A stretch of DNA of 64,000 bases from Methylobacterium sp. NEAU K (GTDB lineage Bacteria > Pseudomonadota > Alphaproteobacteria > Rhizobiales > Beijerinckiaceae), in NCBI RefSeq assembly GCF_030700285.1, contig NZ_JAUYZJ010000001.1, positions 124,001-188,000 of the forward strand, written 5' to 3'. Under the pieces are notes generated by a model. That model was not told the origin of the DNA. It was given only the letters and a program-made list of their open reading frames with translations, and made no database searches. Position 1 is the stretch's first letter, and every line of letters begins with the position of its first letter. Shown in pieces: positions 34,526-43,057 of the stretch. A program made the translations under genes and the position numbers.

Positions 34526-35494
34526 GTGACGATGCCAAGCGAGAACCAAGCATCCCATCCCGGATCCGATCTCCGGGATGGAGAACGGCAGACCGGCGCC
34601 GCGGCGCCGGCGGCGCTGCGCGAGCTCCTGGTCGAGATGAACGATCTCAAGCGCGTCCGCTCGGCGGGCCGCGAGGGGTCCATTGCCGAGCGTCTGTTCG
34701 CGCAGGGCTGGGGCCTGTTGACGGGAGGGGCCGCGCCCGAGGACGTCGCCCTCGACATCACCGCCACGACGCTTGCGGCGACTCGCCTCTGCGACCTCGA
34801 CGCGGCGTTCCTGGCGGCGGCGGGGCTTTCGGACGAGGCGGTGTCGGCCGTTCTGGCTGCGGGCTTCGACGCCGTGACCGGCGACCTCGACCCGGACCTC
34901 CGCAACCGCCTGCGCGACCGTCTTGCGCCGCGCCCGGCGGGCCGGGTCGGATCGCTGCCGTCCTTCGTCGGCGCGCTGGCGAAACAGCCGCGCGCCGGGG
35001 TGACCTGCCCGGGCCGTGCCCGGATCCTGCTGGAGCCGCCCGAGAACCACGCCGAGCATTGTCTGATCGTGGCGGTCTACGGCGTCTGCCTCAGCCCGTT
35101 CTATCGGGCCGATCCCGGTACCGTGTTCCTGGCCGCGATGGCGCATCACTTCCACAATGCGACGATGCCGGATGCCGGCTTCACCGGCGAGATGCTGCTC
35201 GGCGATCATCTCGGACCGATCATGGCGGTGACCACCGCCTGGGCGATGGACGAACTCGCCGGGTCCCTGCGGGGGCAGGTCGAGCGCGCTCGTGCGGTGC
35301 TTCCGGACGACGCCACCGCCGAGGGCCGCGCCTTCCACGCAGCCGATTGCATCGACCGGGTCCTGCAGATCGCGCAGCATCTGCGGGGGGCCTCGACCAC
35401 GATGGCGGCGGTGCTCGACGAATGGGAGCTGGTCCATGCCGGCCCGGTGAAGGGATTTCACGACCGTGTCTTGCACGACATGCGTATCCCTTGA
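34526..35494 (+). CDS. HD-fold protein, possibly metal-dependent
   Basis: 322 residues starting GTG (or ATG two codons later). The C-terminal half has HD-domain-like histidines: NHAEHC (H175, H178), AHHFHNAT (H207/H208, where most HD proteins have His-Asp), GDHLG (H228), and AADCIDR (D274/D277). HD proteins include phosphohydrolases and, notably, the diiron myo-inositol oxygenase and its relatives. The link to inositol synthase next door is suggestive only. The N-terminal half matches nothing I know. It lies 35 bases after ino1. Confidence 0.55.
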   Translation: MTMPSENQASHPGSDLRDGERQTGAAAPAALRELLVEMNDLKRVRSAGREGSIAERLFAQGWGLLTGGAAPEDVALDITATTLAATRLCDLDAAFLAAAGLSDEAVSAVLAAGFDAVTGDLDPDLRNRLRDRLAPRPAGRVGSLPSFVGALAKQPRAGVTCPGRARILLEPPENHAEHCLIVAVYGVCLSPFYRADPGTVFLAAMAHHFHNATMPDAGFTGEMLLGDHLGPIMAVTTAWAMDELAGSLRGQVERARAVLPDDATAEGRAFHAADCIDRVLQIAQHLRGASTTMAAVLDEWELVHAGPVKGFHDRVLHDMRIP

Positions 35495-35538
35495 TCGCCA
35501 GAGCCGGTCGCCCATCTGCCGGCGCGGTCCCGAGAGCC

Positions 35539-36720
35539 ATGATTCCGTTCGAACTCAGATCGCCGTCCACCGGCAACCCGCTCAAGGCCGACGCGCCGCA
35601 CGCCCTGCGCGACGCTGGCACCGGGGCGCGCTGGCCCGTCATCGACGGCATCCCGTATCTGAGGGTCGGCCGCGAGGCGCTGGTCGAGCGGGTGCTGGCC
35701 CATCTCGACGCGGGTGAGTCCGATGAGGCGCTGGGCGCCCTGCTGACCGACCAGGACGATTGGTGGAACGGCCCGGCTGCCGACCCGGCCGAAATCATCC
35801 AGCTCATCAAGGACCGTCGCGAGGCGACGCTCCGGGACGCCGTCCGGCTCCTGGGCTGGGGCCGGGTCGGCGATTATTTCCTGCACCGCTGGAGCGACCC
35901 CACCTTTCTGGCCGGTCTCACCCTTCTCGAGGCGCACTGGAACGAGCCGCGCTGCATCTTCGAGTTCGCCTGCGGCATCGGCCACTACCTGCGGGAACTG
36001 GAGCGCCGCGGCTGCAAGACCGCCGGGGCCGACGTGGTCTTCGCCAAGCTCTGGGTCGCCCGGCACTGGGTGGTGGGCGCGCGCGCGCAACTCGTCTGCT
36101 TCGATGCCGGCTCGCCGCACTGGCCGATCGCCGGCGCGCCGGTCGATCTCGTCGCCTGCAACGACGCCTTCTACTTCCTGGACGAGAAGGCGGCCTTGCT
36201 CGAAAACCTGCGCGAGAATGCCGGCGACGACGGCTGGCTGGCGCTCAGCCACATCCACAACCGCGATTGCCCGGGCTTCTCCGCCGGCCGGGCGGTCACC
36301 GCCGACGAGATCGCCGAACTGTTTCCCGACGCCCTCGTGTACGACGACGCGGAGCTGACCCGCGCCCTCGTGGAGGCCCGGGCCCCGATTCCCCAGGAGC
36401 CCGCCTCCCTGCGGTCCTGCGAGGCGTTCTCGGTGGTGGCCGGTCCCGGCATGCGCCCAGCCCCTCGCGCGGTGGTGGACGGCCTGACCTTGCCGAAGGC
36501 CGGGACCGTCGTGCGGCTCAACCCGCTCTACCAGCCCGAGGGCGACGGCTACGCGATCCGGTGGCCCTCGGATCGGTACCGGGAGGAATATGCCTCTCGG
36601 GCCACCTATCCGCTGCGGTCGCCCGGCCCGGACCAGATCACCTTCGATGGCAGCATCGACGGCCCGGAGACCCAGCGCGTCCGCACGCGCGAGTTCGTCG
36701 ACCTGCCGGAGCGGTGGTGA
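35539..36720 (+). CDS. SAM-dependent methyltransferase with Trm112-like N-terminus
   Basis: 393 residues. The opening MIPFELRSPSTGNPLKADAP through WPVIDGIPYLR resembles a Trm112p-like segment, which often precedes methyltransferases. Motif I is FEFACGIGHYLRELERRG (about 140-157), followed by TAGADVVFAKLW and a DLVACNDAFYFLDEKAALLE motif IV/V region. The C-terminal 110 residues are an extra domain of unknown fold. Its stop overlaps the next ATG by one base (TGATG). Probable cytoplasmic tailoring methylase of the cluster; substrate unknown. Confidence 0.78.
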   Translation: MIPFELRSPSTGNPLKADAPHALRDAGTGARWPVIDGIPYLRVGREALVERVLAHLDAGESDEALGALLTDQDDWWNGPAADPAEIIQLIKDRREATLRDAVRLLGWGRVGDYFLHRWSDPTFLAGLTLLEAHWNEPRCIFEFACGIGHYLRELERRGCKTAGADVVFAKLWVARHWVVGARAQLVCFDAGSPHWPIAGAPVDLVACNDAFYFLDEKAALLENLRENAGDDGWLALSHIHNRDCPGFSAGRAVTADEIAELFPDALVYDDAELTRALVEARAPIPQEPASLRSCEAFSVVAGPGMRPAPRAVVDGLTLPKAGTVVRLNPLYQPEGDGYAIRWPSDRYREEYASRATYPLRSPGPDQITFDGSIDGPETQRVRTREFVDLPERW

Positions 36721-37775
36721 TGGACGCCGTCGGCTGGGGCATCGTCGGCTACGGCTGGGTCGCCCGGGATTACATGGCCCCGGGCATCCGGGCCGCCGGG
36801 CATCGGCTCGTGGCGGTCTGCGACCCCGATCCCGCGAGCCGCGCGGCGGCCGGGCGGGAAGGCGCGCGCGGACACGCCGACCTCGCCGGGCTCATCGCCG
36901 AGGACGCGGTCGAGGCGGTCTATGTGGCGACGCCGAACCACCTCCACCGGGCCGCCGTCGAGGCGCTGGCGGCCGCCGGCAAGGCGGTGCTGTGCGAGAA
37001 GCCCATGGCGGCGACGCTGGCCGACGCCGAGGCCATAGCCAGGGCCGTGGCGTCCAAAGAAATCTTCTACGGCACAGCCTTCGACCAGCGGCACCACCCG
37101 GCCCATCGGGCGATCCGCGCACAGGTGGCGGCCGGGCGGCTCGGCACGGTGACGGCCGTGCGGATCGTCTACGCCTGCTGGCTCGGGCGGGACTGGTCGG
37201 AAGCCGGCCAGCCGAACTGGCGGATCGATGCGTCCCAGGCTGGCGGCGGCGCGCTGATCGACCTCGCCCCCCACGGGCTCGACCTGATCGATTTTCTCCT
37301 CGGCCGACCGATCGCCGATATCGCCGCCCTGACCCAGACTCGCGTCCACGACTACCCGGTCGATGACGGCGCGCTGCTGATCGGCCGAACCGACGACGGC
37401 GTGCTGGCCAGCCTGCACGTCGCCTACAATTGCCCGGACGCGCTGCCCCGCCGCCGCCTGGAGGTGGTCGGCACCAAGGGGATGTTCGTGGCCGAGAACA
37501 CGATGGGGCAGGTGGCCGGCGGCACGGTGACCTTCATTGATGGTTCTGGTGCCGAGGAGCCGGTTCCGTTCGATCTGGACGCCTCGCCCTTCACCGAGCA
37601 GGTTCGGGCCTTCGGGTCGGCGCTGCGTCGACCTGCCGAGCGGGCGGCCTACTCCGCCGAGCGTGATCTGCACACGATGCGGTTGGTGGTGGAAGCCTAC
37701 GAGAGCGAACTCGGCGGTGGCGGACCCCTCAGCGCCCCTCGCGGAGCCGCATCCAGAATGGATTATTCCCCGTGA
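36720..37775 (+). CDS. Gfo/Idh/MocA family NAD(P)-dependent oxidoreductase
   Basis: 351 residues. Rossmann start VGWGIVGYGWVARDYMAPGI, then the family signature KAVLCEKPMAATLADAEAIA with the EKP lysine, and AGGGALIDLAPHGLDLIDFL with the catalytic His in the C-terminal domain. The family oxidises or reduces hydroxyls of sugars and inositols (inositol dehydrogenase IolG is a member). It is translationally coupled on both sides: one-base overlap with the methyltransferase and four-base overlap with the YcaO gene. Plausibly acts on the cyclitol or its glycoside. Confidence 0.88.
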   Translation: MDAVGWGIVGYGWVARDYMAPGIRAAGHRLVAVCDPDPASRAAAGREGARGHADLAGLIAEDAVEAVYVATPNHLHRAAVEALAAAGKAVLCEKPMAATLADAEAIARAVASKEIFYGTAFDQRHHPAHRAIRAQVAAGRLGTVTAVRIVYACWLGRDWSEAGQPNWRIDASQAGGGALIDLAPHGLDLIDFLLGRPIADIAALTQTRVHDYPVDDGALLIGRTDDGVLASLHVAYNCPDALPRRRLEVVGTKGMFVAENTMGQVAGGTVTFIDGSGAEEPVPFDLDASPFTEQVRAFGSALRRPAERAAYSAERDLHTMRLVVEAYESELGGGGPLSAPRGAASRMDYSP

Positions 37776-39358
37776 CCCACGACCAGGACGACCGTGCCCG
37801 CCACGCCCGCATCAAGGCGCCGCGGCCCTATCATTTCGGCGCTAGGCGCGTGATCGAGGGTCTCCCGGAGACGCTGCCGGACCCGGTGCGGGCCTATCTC
37901 GACGTCCTGCCGGAGGGGCGCATCGTCGGCTTTCCGTTGGCGCCGCTGGACCGGACCGGCGTGCCGGTCTGGTTCGTGGCCCTGTTCCTTGACGACCCGT
38001 TCTTCGTCGGGGCGATGCCTTCGGGCATCGGCTACGGCGCCACCGACGAGGAGGCGCTGATCGGCGCCGTGGCGGAGATCGCCGAGAACCTGATGCCTTC
38101 GCTCGCGGTGCTGCCGCGGGCCAAGGAGCGGGCGAGTTACGCCGATCTCGTGCGCGTCTACGGCGTGAAATCCGTCGCCGACCCGCTCACCCTCTGCCTG
38201 CCCGCAGGCTCCCCGGTCGGCCGCGACACGGTGCTCGAATGGACCCCGGCCGTCCGGCACGCCACGGGCGAGGTCGTGCTGATGCCCCTCGACGTGGCTG
38301 CCACTGACTATTTCGAACTGTCGGAGGGGTACAGGCCCTTCACCAACCTGATCACCAACGGCCTCGGCGCCGGGCCGGACGTGCCCTTCGCCCTCGGCCA
38401 TGGCGTGCTCGAACTCCTCCAGCGGGACGGCAACGGACTGCTGTTCCGGGCGCTCGACCAGGGGGTGATGCTCGACCTCGACGGGATCGGCCCGGAGAAC
38501 GCCGCGATGCTGGCCCGGCTCAATGAGCTCGGGATCCGCGCGCTGCCGAAATTCGCCACCGACCAGTTCGGCCTGACCAACCTCTACGTCGTCGGCTACG
38601 ACGCGGATCCCGCGCGGGCGCCCGCGCCCATCGCGCTCTCGGCCTGCGGCGAGGCCTGCGATCCGGACCGGGAGCGGGCCCTGCGCAAGGCGTTGCTCGA
38701 ATTCCAGGCGGCGCGGGTGCGCAAGGCCTTCGGGCACGGACCCCTCGACCTCGCCGCCACGGTGACCCCGCCGGGCTACGTCGACGCCTTCATCCAGAAG
38801 GCCCTGCCCAGCCTCGACCTGGAGGAGAGCCGCGCCTTGCAGGCGATGCTGGCATGGATCGAGATGCCGGCTGGCGACCTGCGGAGCGTGCTCGCCGACA
38901 CCGTCTATTCGGAGCGGAGCACCAAGCGCTTCGCGGAGCTGCCCTCCACGGAGGCCGCCGACGGGCATGCCCGCGGCAGGATCGCCTGTGACCGGCTCCT
39001 GGAGGCCGGGTTCGACGTGCTCTACGTCGATTGCGCGCCGCCCGGCGGCAGCGTCGGCATCGTGAAGGCGATCGTGCCGGGGCTCGAGGTCGAGACCATG
39101 AGCTACTACCGGATCGGCGAGCGCAACGCCCGCAAGCTCCTGGACCGCGACCATCCGCTGATCACGTTCGGGACCGAGAGCGAGACCCTGCGGCCGGTCC
39201 GCCTCACCCCGGAGGCCCTGGAGCGGTTCGGCGGCCAGCCGCTGTTCGACATTGCCCTGGCCGAGCGCATCGTCGGAAGGCACTATCCGCTCTACCGCGA
39301 GCCGGAATCGCATCACGCGCCGTTCCGGCTCGCGCAGAGACAGGGGAGGGCGGCATGA
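37772..39358 (+). CDS. YcaO-domain enzyme (stand-alone)
   Basis: 528 residues, GTG start overlapping the oxidoreductase. YcaO enzymes use ATP to phosphorylate amide backbones, giving azolines, thioamides or amidines. The three nucleotide-binding regions are recognisable: GYGATDEEALIGAVAEIAEN (87-106), ALGHGVLELLQRDGNG (about 207-222) and DPDRERALRKALLEFQAAR (about 296-314), followed by the typical DVLYVDCAPPGGSVGIVKAI block and VPGLE. No C-terminal PxPxP motif, no E1-like partner, no TfuA and no obvious precursor peptide are seen. It is the most telling gene of the cluster. Confidence 0.85.
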   Translation: MTHDQDDRARHARIKAPRPYHFGARRVIEGLPETLPDPVRAYLDVLPEGRIVGFPLAPLDRTGVPVWFVALFLDDPFFVGAMPSGIGYGATDEEALIGAVAEIAENLMPSLAVLPRAKERASYADLVRVYGVKSVADPLTLCLPAGSPVGRDTVLEWTPAVRHATGEVVLMPLDVAATDYFELSEGYRPFTNLITNGLGAGPDVPFALGHGVLELLQRDGNGLLFRALDQGVMLDLDGIGPENAAMLARLNELGIRALPKFATDQFGLTNLYVVGYDADPARAPAPIALSACGEACDPDRERALRKALLEFQAARVRKAFGHGPLDLAATVTPPGYVDAFIQKALPSLDLEESRALQAMLAWIEMPAGDLRSVLADTVYSERSTKRFAELPSTEAADGHARGRIACDRLLEAGFDVLYVDCAPPGGSVGIVKAIVPGLEVETMSYYRIGERNARKLLDRDHPLITFGTESETLRPVRLTPEALERFGGQPLFDIALAERIVGRHYPLYREPESHHAPFRLAQRQGRAA

Positions 39359-40227
39359 CGCTCCGCTTCGCCTACAACACCAACGGCGCTGCCAACCACC
39401 GCCTCGACGACGCGATCCATCTGATCAAGGCTGCGGGCTACGACGGTGTGGCGCTGACCCTCGACATCCACCACCTCGATCCGTTCGCCGAGACCTGGGT
39501 GGCCGAGGCCGGCCGTGTGGCGAGCCTCCTGGAGAAGCTCGAACTCGCCTGCGTCATCGAGACCGGCGCCCGCTTCCTGCTCGATCCCAACGCCAAGCAC
39601 GAGCCGACGCTGGTCACGGCCGACGCCGCTGGCCGTGCCCGGCGGGTCGGCTTCCTCAAGCGCGCAGTCGAGATCGGCGCGATGCTCTCCGCCGAGGCGG
39701 TCTCGTTCTGGGCCGGCGTGCCCAAGCCCGGAGTCGACCCCTCGGAGGCCGGCCGCTGGCTGACCGACGGGCTGCACGAGGTGTCGGCCTTCGCCACGGA
39801 AGCAGGAGTCGTGCCCTGCCTGGAGCCCGAGCCCGGCATGCTGATCGAGACGCTGGACGATTTCGCCGCCCTGGACGTGCCGGGCCTGAAGCTCGCCCTC
39901 GACACCGGGCACTGCCTCGTCACCGGCGAGCGCGATCCGGCGGCGGCCGTGCGGGAGTTCTCCGACCGGATCGGCACCGTGGCGATCGAGGACATGAAGC
40001 GCGGCAGCCACATCCATCTCCCGTTCGGCGAGGGCGACATGGACGTGCCCGGCGTTCTCGGGGCGCTGGAGGCGGTCGGCTTCGGCAAGCTGGTCTGCGT
40101 CGAGCTGTCCCGGGAGAGCCACCGGGCCGACGTGATGATCCCCCAGGCGCTGGATTACCTGCGCGACTGCCGGCGCCCGGGCCCGGAACTCGCGGGCGAA
40201 CAGGAGACGCGGCGGCAATGGCGGTGA
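39355..40227 (+). CDS. sugar-phosphate isomerase/epimerase, TIM-barrel (AP-endonuclease 2 fold)
   Basis: 290 residues of the xylose-isomerase-like TIM barrel. It starts MTLRFAYNTNGAANHRLDDA; metal-ligand strands are CLEPEPGMLIETLDDF (about 156-171), KLALDTGHCLVTGE (about 178-191), and GTVAIEDMKRGSHIHLPFGE, with a final VCVELSRESHRA. The family includes inosose dehydratase/isomerases (IolE, IolI). The ATG overlaps the YcaO stop by four bases. In this context it may isomerise or epimerise an oxidised cyclitol made by the Gfo/Idh enzyme. Confidence 0.85.
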   Translation: MTLRFAYNTNGAANHRLDDAIHLIKAAGYDGVALTLDIHHLDPFAETWVAEAGRVASLLEKLELACVIETGARFLLDPNAKHEPTLVTADAAGRARRVGFLKRAVEIGAMLSAEAVSFWAGVPKPGVDPSEAGRWLTDGLHEVSAFATEAGVVPCLEPEPGMLIETLDDFAALDVPGLKLALDTGHCLVTGERDPAAAVREFSDRIGTVAIEDMKRGSHIHLPFGEGDMDVPGVLGALEAVGFGKLVCVELSRESHRADVMIPQALDYLRDCRRPGPELAGEQETRRQWR

Positions 40228-40270
40228 GGCGCGGATCCCGACCCCTTTTCACCCGAGGCCGCGCGCATTC

Positions 40271-41509
40271 ATGAGGGTCCTGTTCCTCAGTCGCCGCTAC
40301 TTCCCGGCCATATCGGGCATGAGCGTCTACGCGCAGAACCTGCTGCGCGAACTGGTCGGTGCCGGCCACGACGTGACGATGATCTCGCAGTACCGCGGTG
40401 ACGCCTTCGGGACCCGGGTCTATGGCGGCGGTCCGCCGCCGCCCGTGCCGGGCGTGCGTGTGATCGGCCTGGAGCAGCTCGGCGAGCAGACCTCGGGCGA
40501 TTTCGAGCGCGACATCGACACGATGGTCGAGGCCATCTGCCGGGAGCACGCGGCCAAGCCCTTCGAGGTACTGCACGCGCAGTACGGCTATCCCACCGGC
40601 TGGGCCGTGCTGCTCGCCGCACGCCGGCTCGGGGTGCCGAGCGTGGTCTCGATTCAGGGGGGCGACGGCCACTGGGTCGGCTCCTGCTGCGAGACCCACC
40701 GGGTCGCCATGTGCGAGGTCTTGGCCCACGCCAATGCGCTGCTGATCGGTGGCGCGTCCTTCGTGGACGAGGTCTGCGGGCGCCTCGGCGCGGACCCTGC
40801 GCGCTTCACCATCGTGCCCGGCGCGGTCGATACCGACCGCTTCGCCCAAGGGACGCCCGAGGGGCTGCCGGCTGCCCATGCGGGGCCGGTACGGCTGCTC
40901 TATCACGGCCGGGTCGACCGCCGGAAAGGCGTGCTCGACTTCATCGCCGCCCTGGCCATCCTGCGCGAGCAGGGCACCCCGTTCGCCGCCACGATCTCGG
41001 GGATCGGGCCCGACGTGGAGCCTGCCCAGGCGCTCGCCGCGGAGCTGGCCTTCGCCCCGCGCGAGATCGCCTTCACGGGCTATGCCGAGTACGGCCACGT
41101 GCCGGACCTCTACCGCCACGCCGACGTGTTCGTCTCGCCGACCTACGCGGAGGGGTTCTCCAACACGATCCTCGAGGCGATGGCGGCCGGGCTCGCGGTG
41201 GTCTCGTGCCACGCGGTCGGCGTGTCGGATTGCCTGCGCGACGGGGAGAACGGGCTGCTGGTCGATCCGGGCGACGTGCCGGCGCTCGCCGGCGCGCTCA
41301 CCCGCGTCGTCACGGACGCGGGCCTGCGCGGCCGTCTGGCGGCGGCGGGCCTGGAGGAGTGCCGGCGGGTCTATTCCTGGAGCGCTGTCGGTCGTCAGAT
41401 CATGGAGGTCTACGCGCGCGTCCGCCACGAGCGGCCGGCCACCGGGTTCTCGCCGGACCTGCCGTACGATCCCGCCTGCCGCTTCCGCGCAGAGCCCCAT
41501 CTGCTCTGA
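40271..41509 (+). CDS. GT4-family glycosyltransferase, MshA-like
   Basis: 412-residue GT-B retaining glycosyltransferase. N-terminal RVLFLSRRYFPAISGMSVYA, then GPVRLLYHGRVDRRKGVLDF and VFVSPTYAEGFSNTILEAMA (E-x7-E donor site), AGLAVVSCHAVGVSDCLRDG. This is the family of MshA, which joins GlcNAc to inositol-3-phosphate in mycothiol synthesis. It lies in the same operon as inositol-3-phosphate synthase and a PIG-L deacetylase, as the mycothiol steps would require, 43 bases after the TIM-barrel gene. Donor and acceptor are inferred. Confidence 0.9.
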   Translation: MRVLFLSRRYFPAISGMSVYAQNLLRELVGAGHDVTMISQYRGDAFGTRVYGGGPPPPVPGVRVIGLEQLGEQTSGDFERDIDTMVEAICREHAAKPFEVLHAQYGYPTGWAVLLAARRLGVPSVVSIQGGDGHWVGSCCETHRVAMCEVLAHANALLIGGASFVDEVCGRLGADPARFTIVPGAVDTDRFAQGTPEGLPAAHAGPVRLLYHGRVDRRKGVLDFIAALAILREQGTPFAATISGIGPDVEPAQALAAELAFAPREIAFTGYAEYGHVPDLYRHADVFVSPTYAEGFSNTILEAMAAGLAVVSCHAVGVSDCLRDGENGLLVDPGDVPALAGALTRVVTDAGLRGRLAAAGLEECRRVYSWSAVGRQIMEVYARVRHERPATGFSPDLPYDPACRFRAEPHLL

Positions 41510-41517
41510 CGCGGCCC

Positions 41518-42276
41518 ATGCCCAACGCCCTCGCCCTCTCGCCCCATCTCGACGATGCGGCGTTCTCCTGCGGCGGCCTCCTCGCGAGCCTGGCGCGGGA
41601 CGGCTGGCACGTGGCGATGGCGACTGTGTTCACCGGCAGCGTCGCCGATCCGCGGGGATTCGCGCTCGCCTGTCAGCTCGACAAGGGGCTGCCGGCCGAG
41701 ATCGACTACATGGCCTTGCGCCGGGCCGAGGATGTCCGCGCCGCCGCCGAACTCGGGATCGCGCCGCCCCTGCACCTGCCGTTCCGTGAGGCGCCGCACC
41801 GGGGCTACGGCTCGGCGCCCGAGCTTTTCTCTGAAGTCCGCACGGATGACGGCATCGCGGCCGAGCTGGCGCCGGCCCTCGCGCGTTTGATCGCCGCGGA
41901 GAGCCCGGATGTCATCCTCGCCCCTCAGGCGGTGGGCGGCCATGTCGATCACGTGCAGGCGGTCCGCGCCCTGCGCAGTCTCGACGGGCTGCCCCCGATC
42001 CTGTGGTGGCGCGACTTTCCCTACACGGTGCGCGAGGCCGCGCCCCGGGAACCGCTGGCCGACCTGTTCGCCGCGCTGCCGGTGCAGCGAATGGTGCTCG
42101 GCGGCGAGGCTCGGGCGCGCAAGCGCGCGGCTTGCGCGGCCTATGCCAGCCAGATCGGCTTCCAGTTCGGCGGCGTGGCGGGCCTCGACGCGCGCTTGGC
42201 CCGGGAGGAGGGAGTCGAGCGCTTCCGCGTCTCCGGGCCGCTCGACGCGGCGATCAGCGGCCTCGATGCCGGCTGA
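41518..42276 (+). CDS. PIG-L family deacetylase, MshB-like
   Basis: 252 residues of the PIG-L/LmbE family: zinc-dependent N-deacetylation of GlcNAc conjugates (MshB, BshB). Metal motif SPHLDDAAFSCGG (8-20; PHLDD where most have HPDD) and GGHVDHVQA (about 139-148) supply the ligands. It follows the GT4 gene by eight bases. The expected reaction is removal of an N-acetyl group from a GlcNAc-cyclitol, freeing an amine; whether the product is then modified by YcaO is conjecture. Confidence 0.85.
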   Translation: MPNALALSPHLDDAAFSCGGLLASLARDGWHVAMATVFTGSVADPRGFALACQLDKGLPAEIDYMALRRAEDVRAAAELGIAPPLHLPFREAPHRGYGSAPELFSEVRTDDGIAAELAPALARLIAAESPDVILAPQAVGGHVDHVQAVRALRSLDGLPPILWWRDFPYTVREAAPREPLADLFAALPVQRMVLGGEARARKRAACAAYASQIGFQFGGVAGLDARLAREEGVERFRVSGPLDAAISGLDAG

Positions 42277-42895
42277 GCCACGGGCGCCGAAATCCCTCGG
42301 CGACCCGGCCGCCCTCGCGGCCCGCCGCGCCCAGATCGGCGCGCCGCACATCGCGGCGCTCCGTGCGCTCGCCGAGCGAATCGCCGCGGAGCGGGGCGCG
42401 CCGGTGCCCGTACCGGATCCCCTCGACGGCGGTATCGAGGCGCGGATGCTGCTGCTTCTGGAGACGCCGGGGCCGGCAGTGCTGCGCACCGGCTTCGTCA
42501 CCCGCGACAGCGCGAACGGCACCGCCTCCAACCTGTTCCGCTTTCTCAGCCAGGCCGGCATCGCCCGGTCCGACACGCTGATCTGGAACGCGGTGCCCTG
42601 GTTGATCCACGCCGAGGGCGCCCCGAACCGGGCGCCCCGGCGGGCGGAGGTCGCGGCCGCCGCGCCGTATCTGGCGCTGCTTCTCGACCTGCTGCCGCGC
42701 TTCACGGTCGCGGTGCTCGCCGGCCGCTTCGCCGGCGGGGCGGCGCCGGCGATCGAGGCCCTGCGCCCCAACCTGCCGCTGATCGCGATCCCGCACCCGA
42801 GCCCGACCTATGTCTGCACGTCGCCGGACGTGGCCGCCCGGATCTGCCGGGGTCTGGCGGAGGCGGCGGCGATCCTGCGGAAGCCGCGACCATGA
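42266..42895 (+). CDS. uracil-DNA glycosylase-fold protein
   Basis: 209 residues: LLLLETPGPAVLRTGFVTRD, NGTASNLFRFLSQAGIARSD, LIWNAVPWLIHAEG and the final AIPHPSPTYV correspond to the UDG-superfamily active-site blocks (GExPG-like, NxxPW and HPS). Such proteins remove uracil from DNA, but divergent members have other roles. Its ATG overlaps the PIG-L gene by eleven bases, so it is translated with the cluster. Whether it belongs to the pathway or is a passenger is open. Confidence 0.75.
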   Translation: MPAEPRAPKSLGDPAALAARRAQIGAPHIAALRALAERIAAERGAPVPVPDPLDGGIEARMLLLLETPGPAVLRTGFVTRDSANGTASNLFRFLSQAGIARSDTLIWNAVPWLIHAEGAPNRAPRRAEVAAAAPYLALLLDLLPRFTVAVLAGRFAGGAAPAIEALRPNLPLIAIPHPSPTYVCTSPDVAARICRGLAEAAAILRKPRP

Positions 42896-43057
42896 GGAAA
42901 GCGCCCGTACCTCGTCCCCGCTTCCCGACCCGCCTTCCCTGGCCTTGAGCGCCCGTTCGGCCTACATGCGGGGCAACGGGCCGCGGTCCGGGATCATCCG
43001 GCATGGGCGCAGGCCTTCGGCCGGGCCGCGCAGCCGGAAGGGCGGACGCCGAACGGC

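Noticed and set aside
34491..34531. REP-like inverted repeat between ino1 and the HD gene
   Set aside because: GTCCGGAAAGG...TTTTCGGAAA is suggestive but the arms do not pair well enough to call.
33300..42895. reading the cluster simply as mycothiol biosynthesis
   Set aside because: MshC and MshD are missing and YcaO, Gfo/Idh and TIM-barrel genes are not part of that pathway; only the first three enzyme families are shared.
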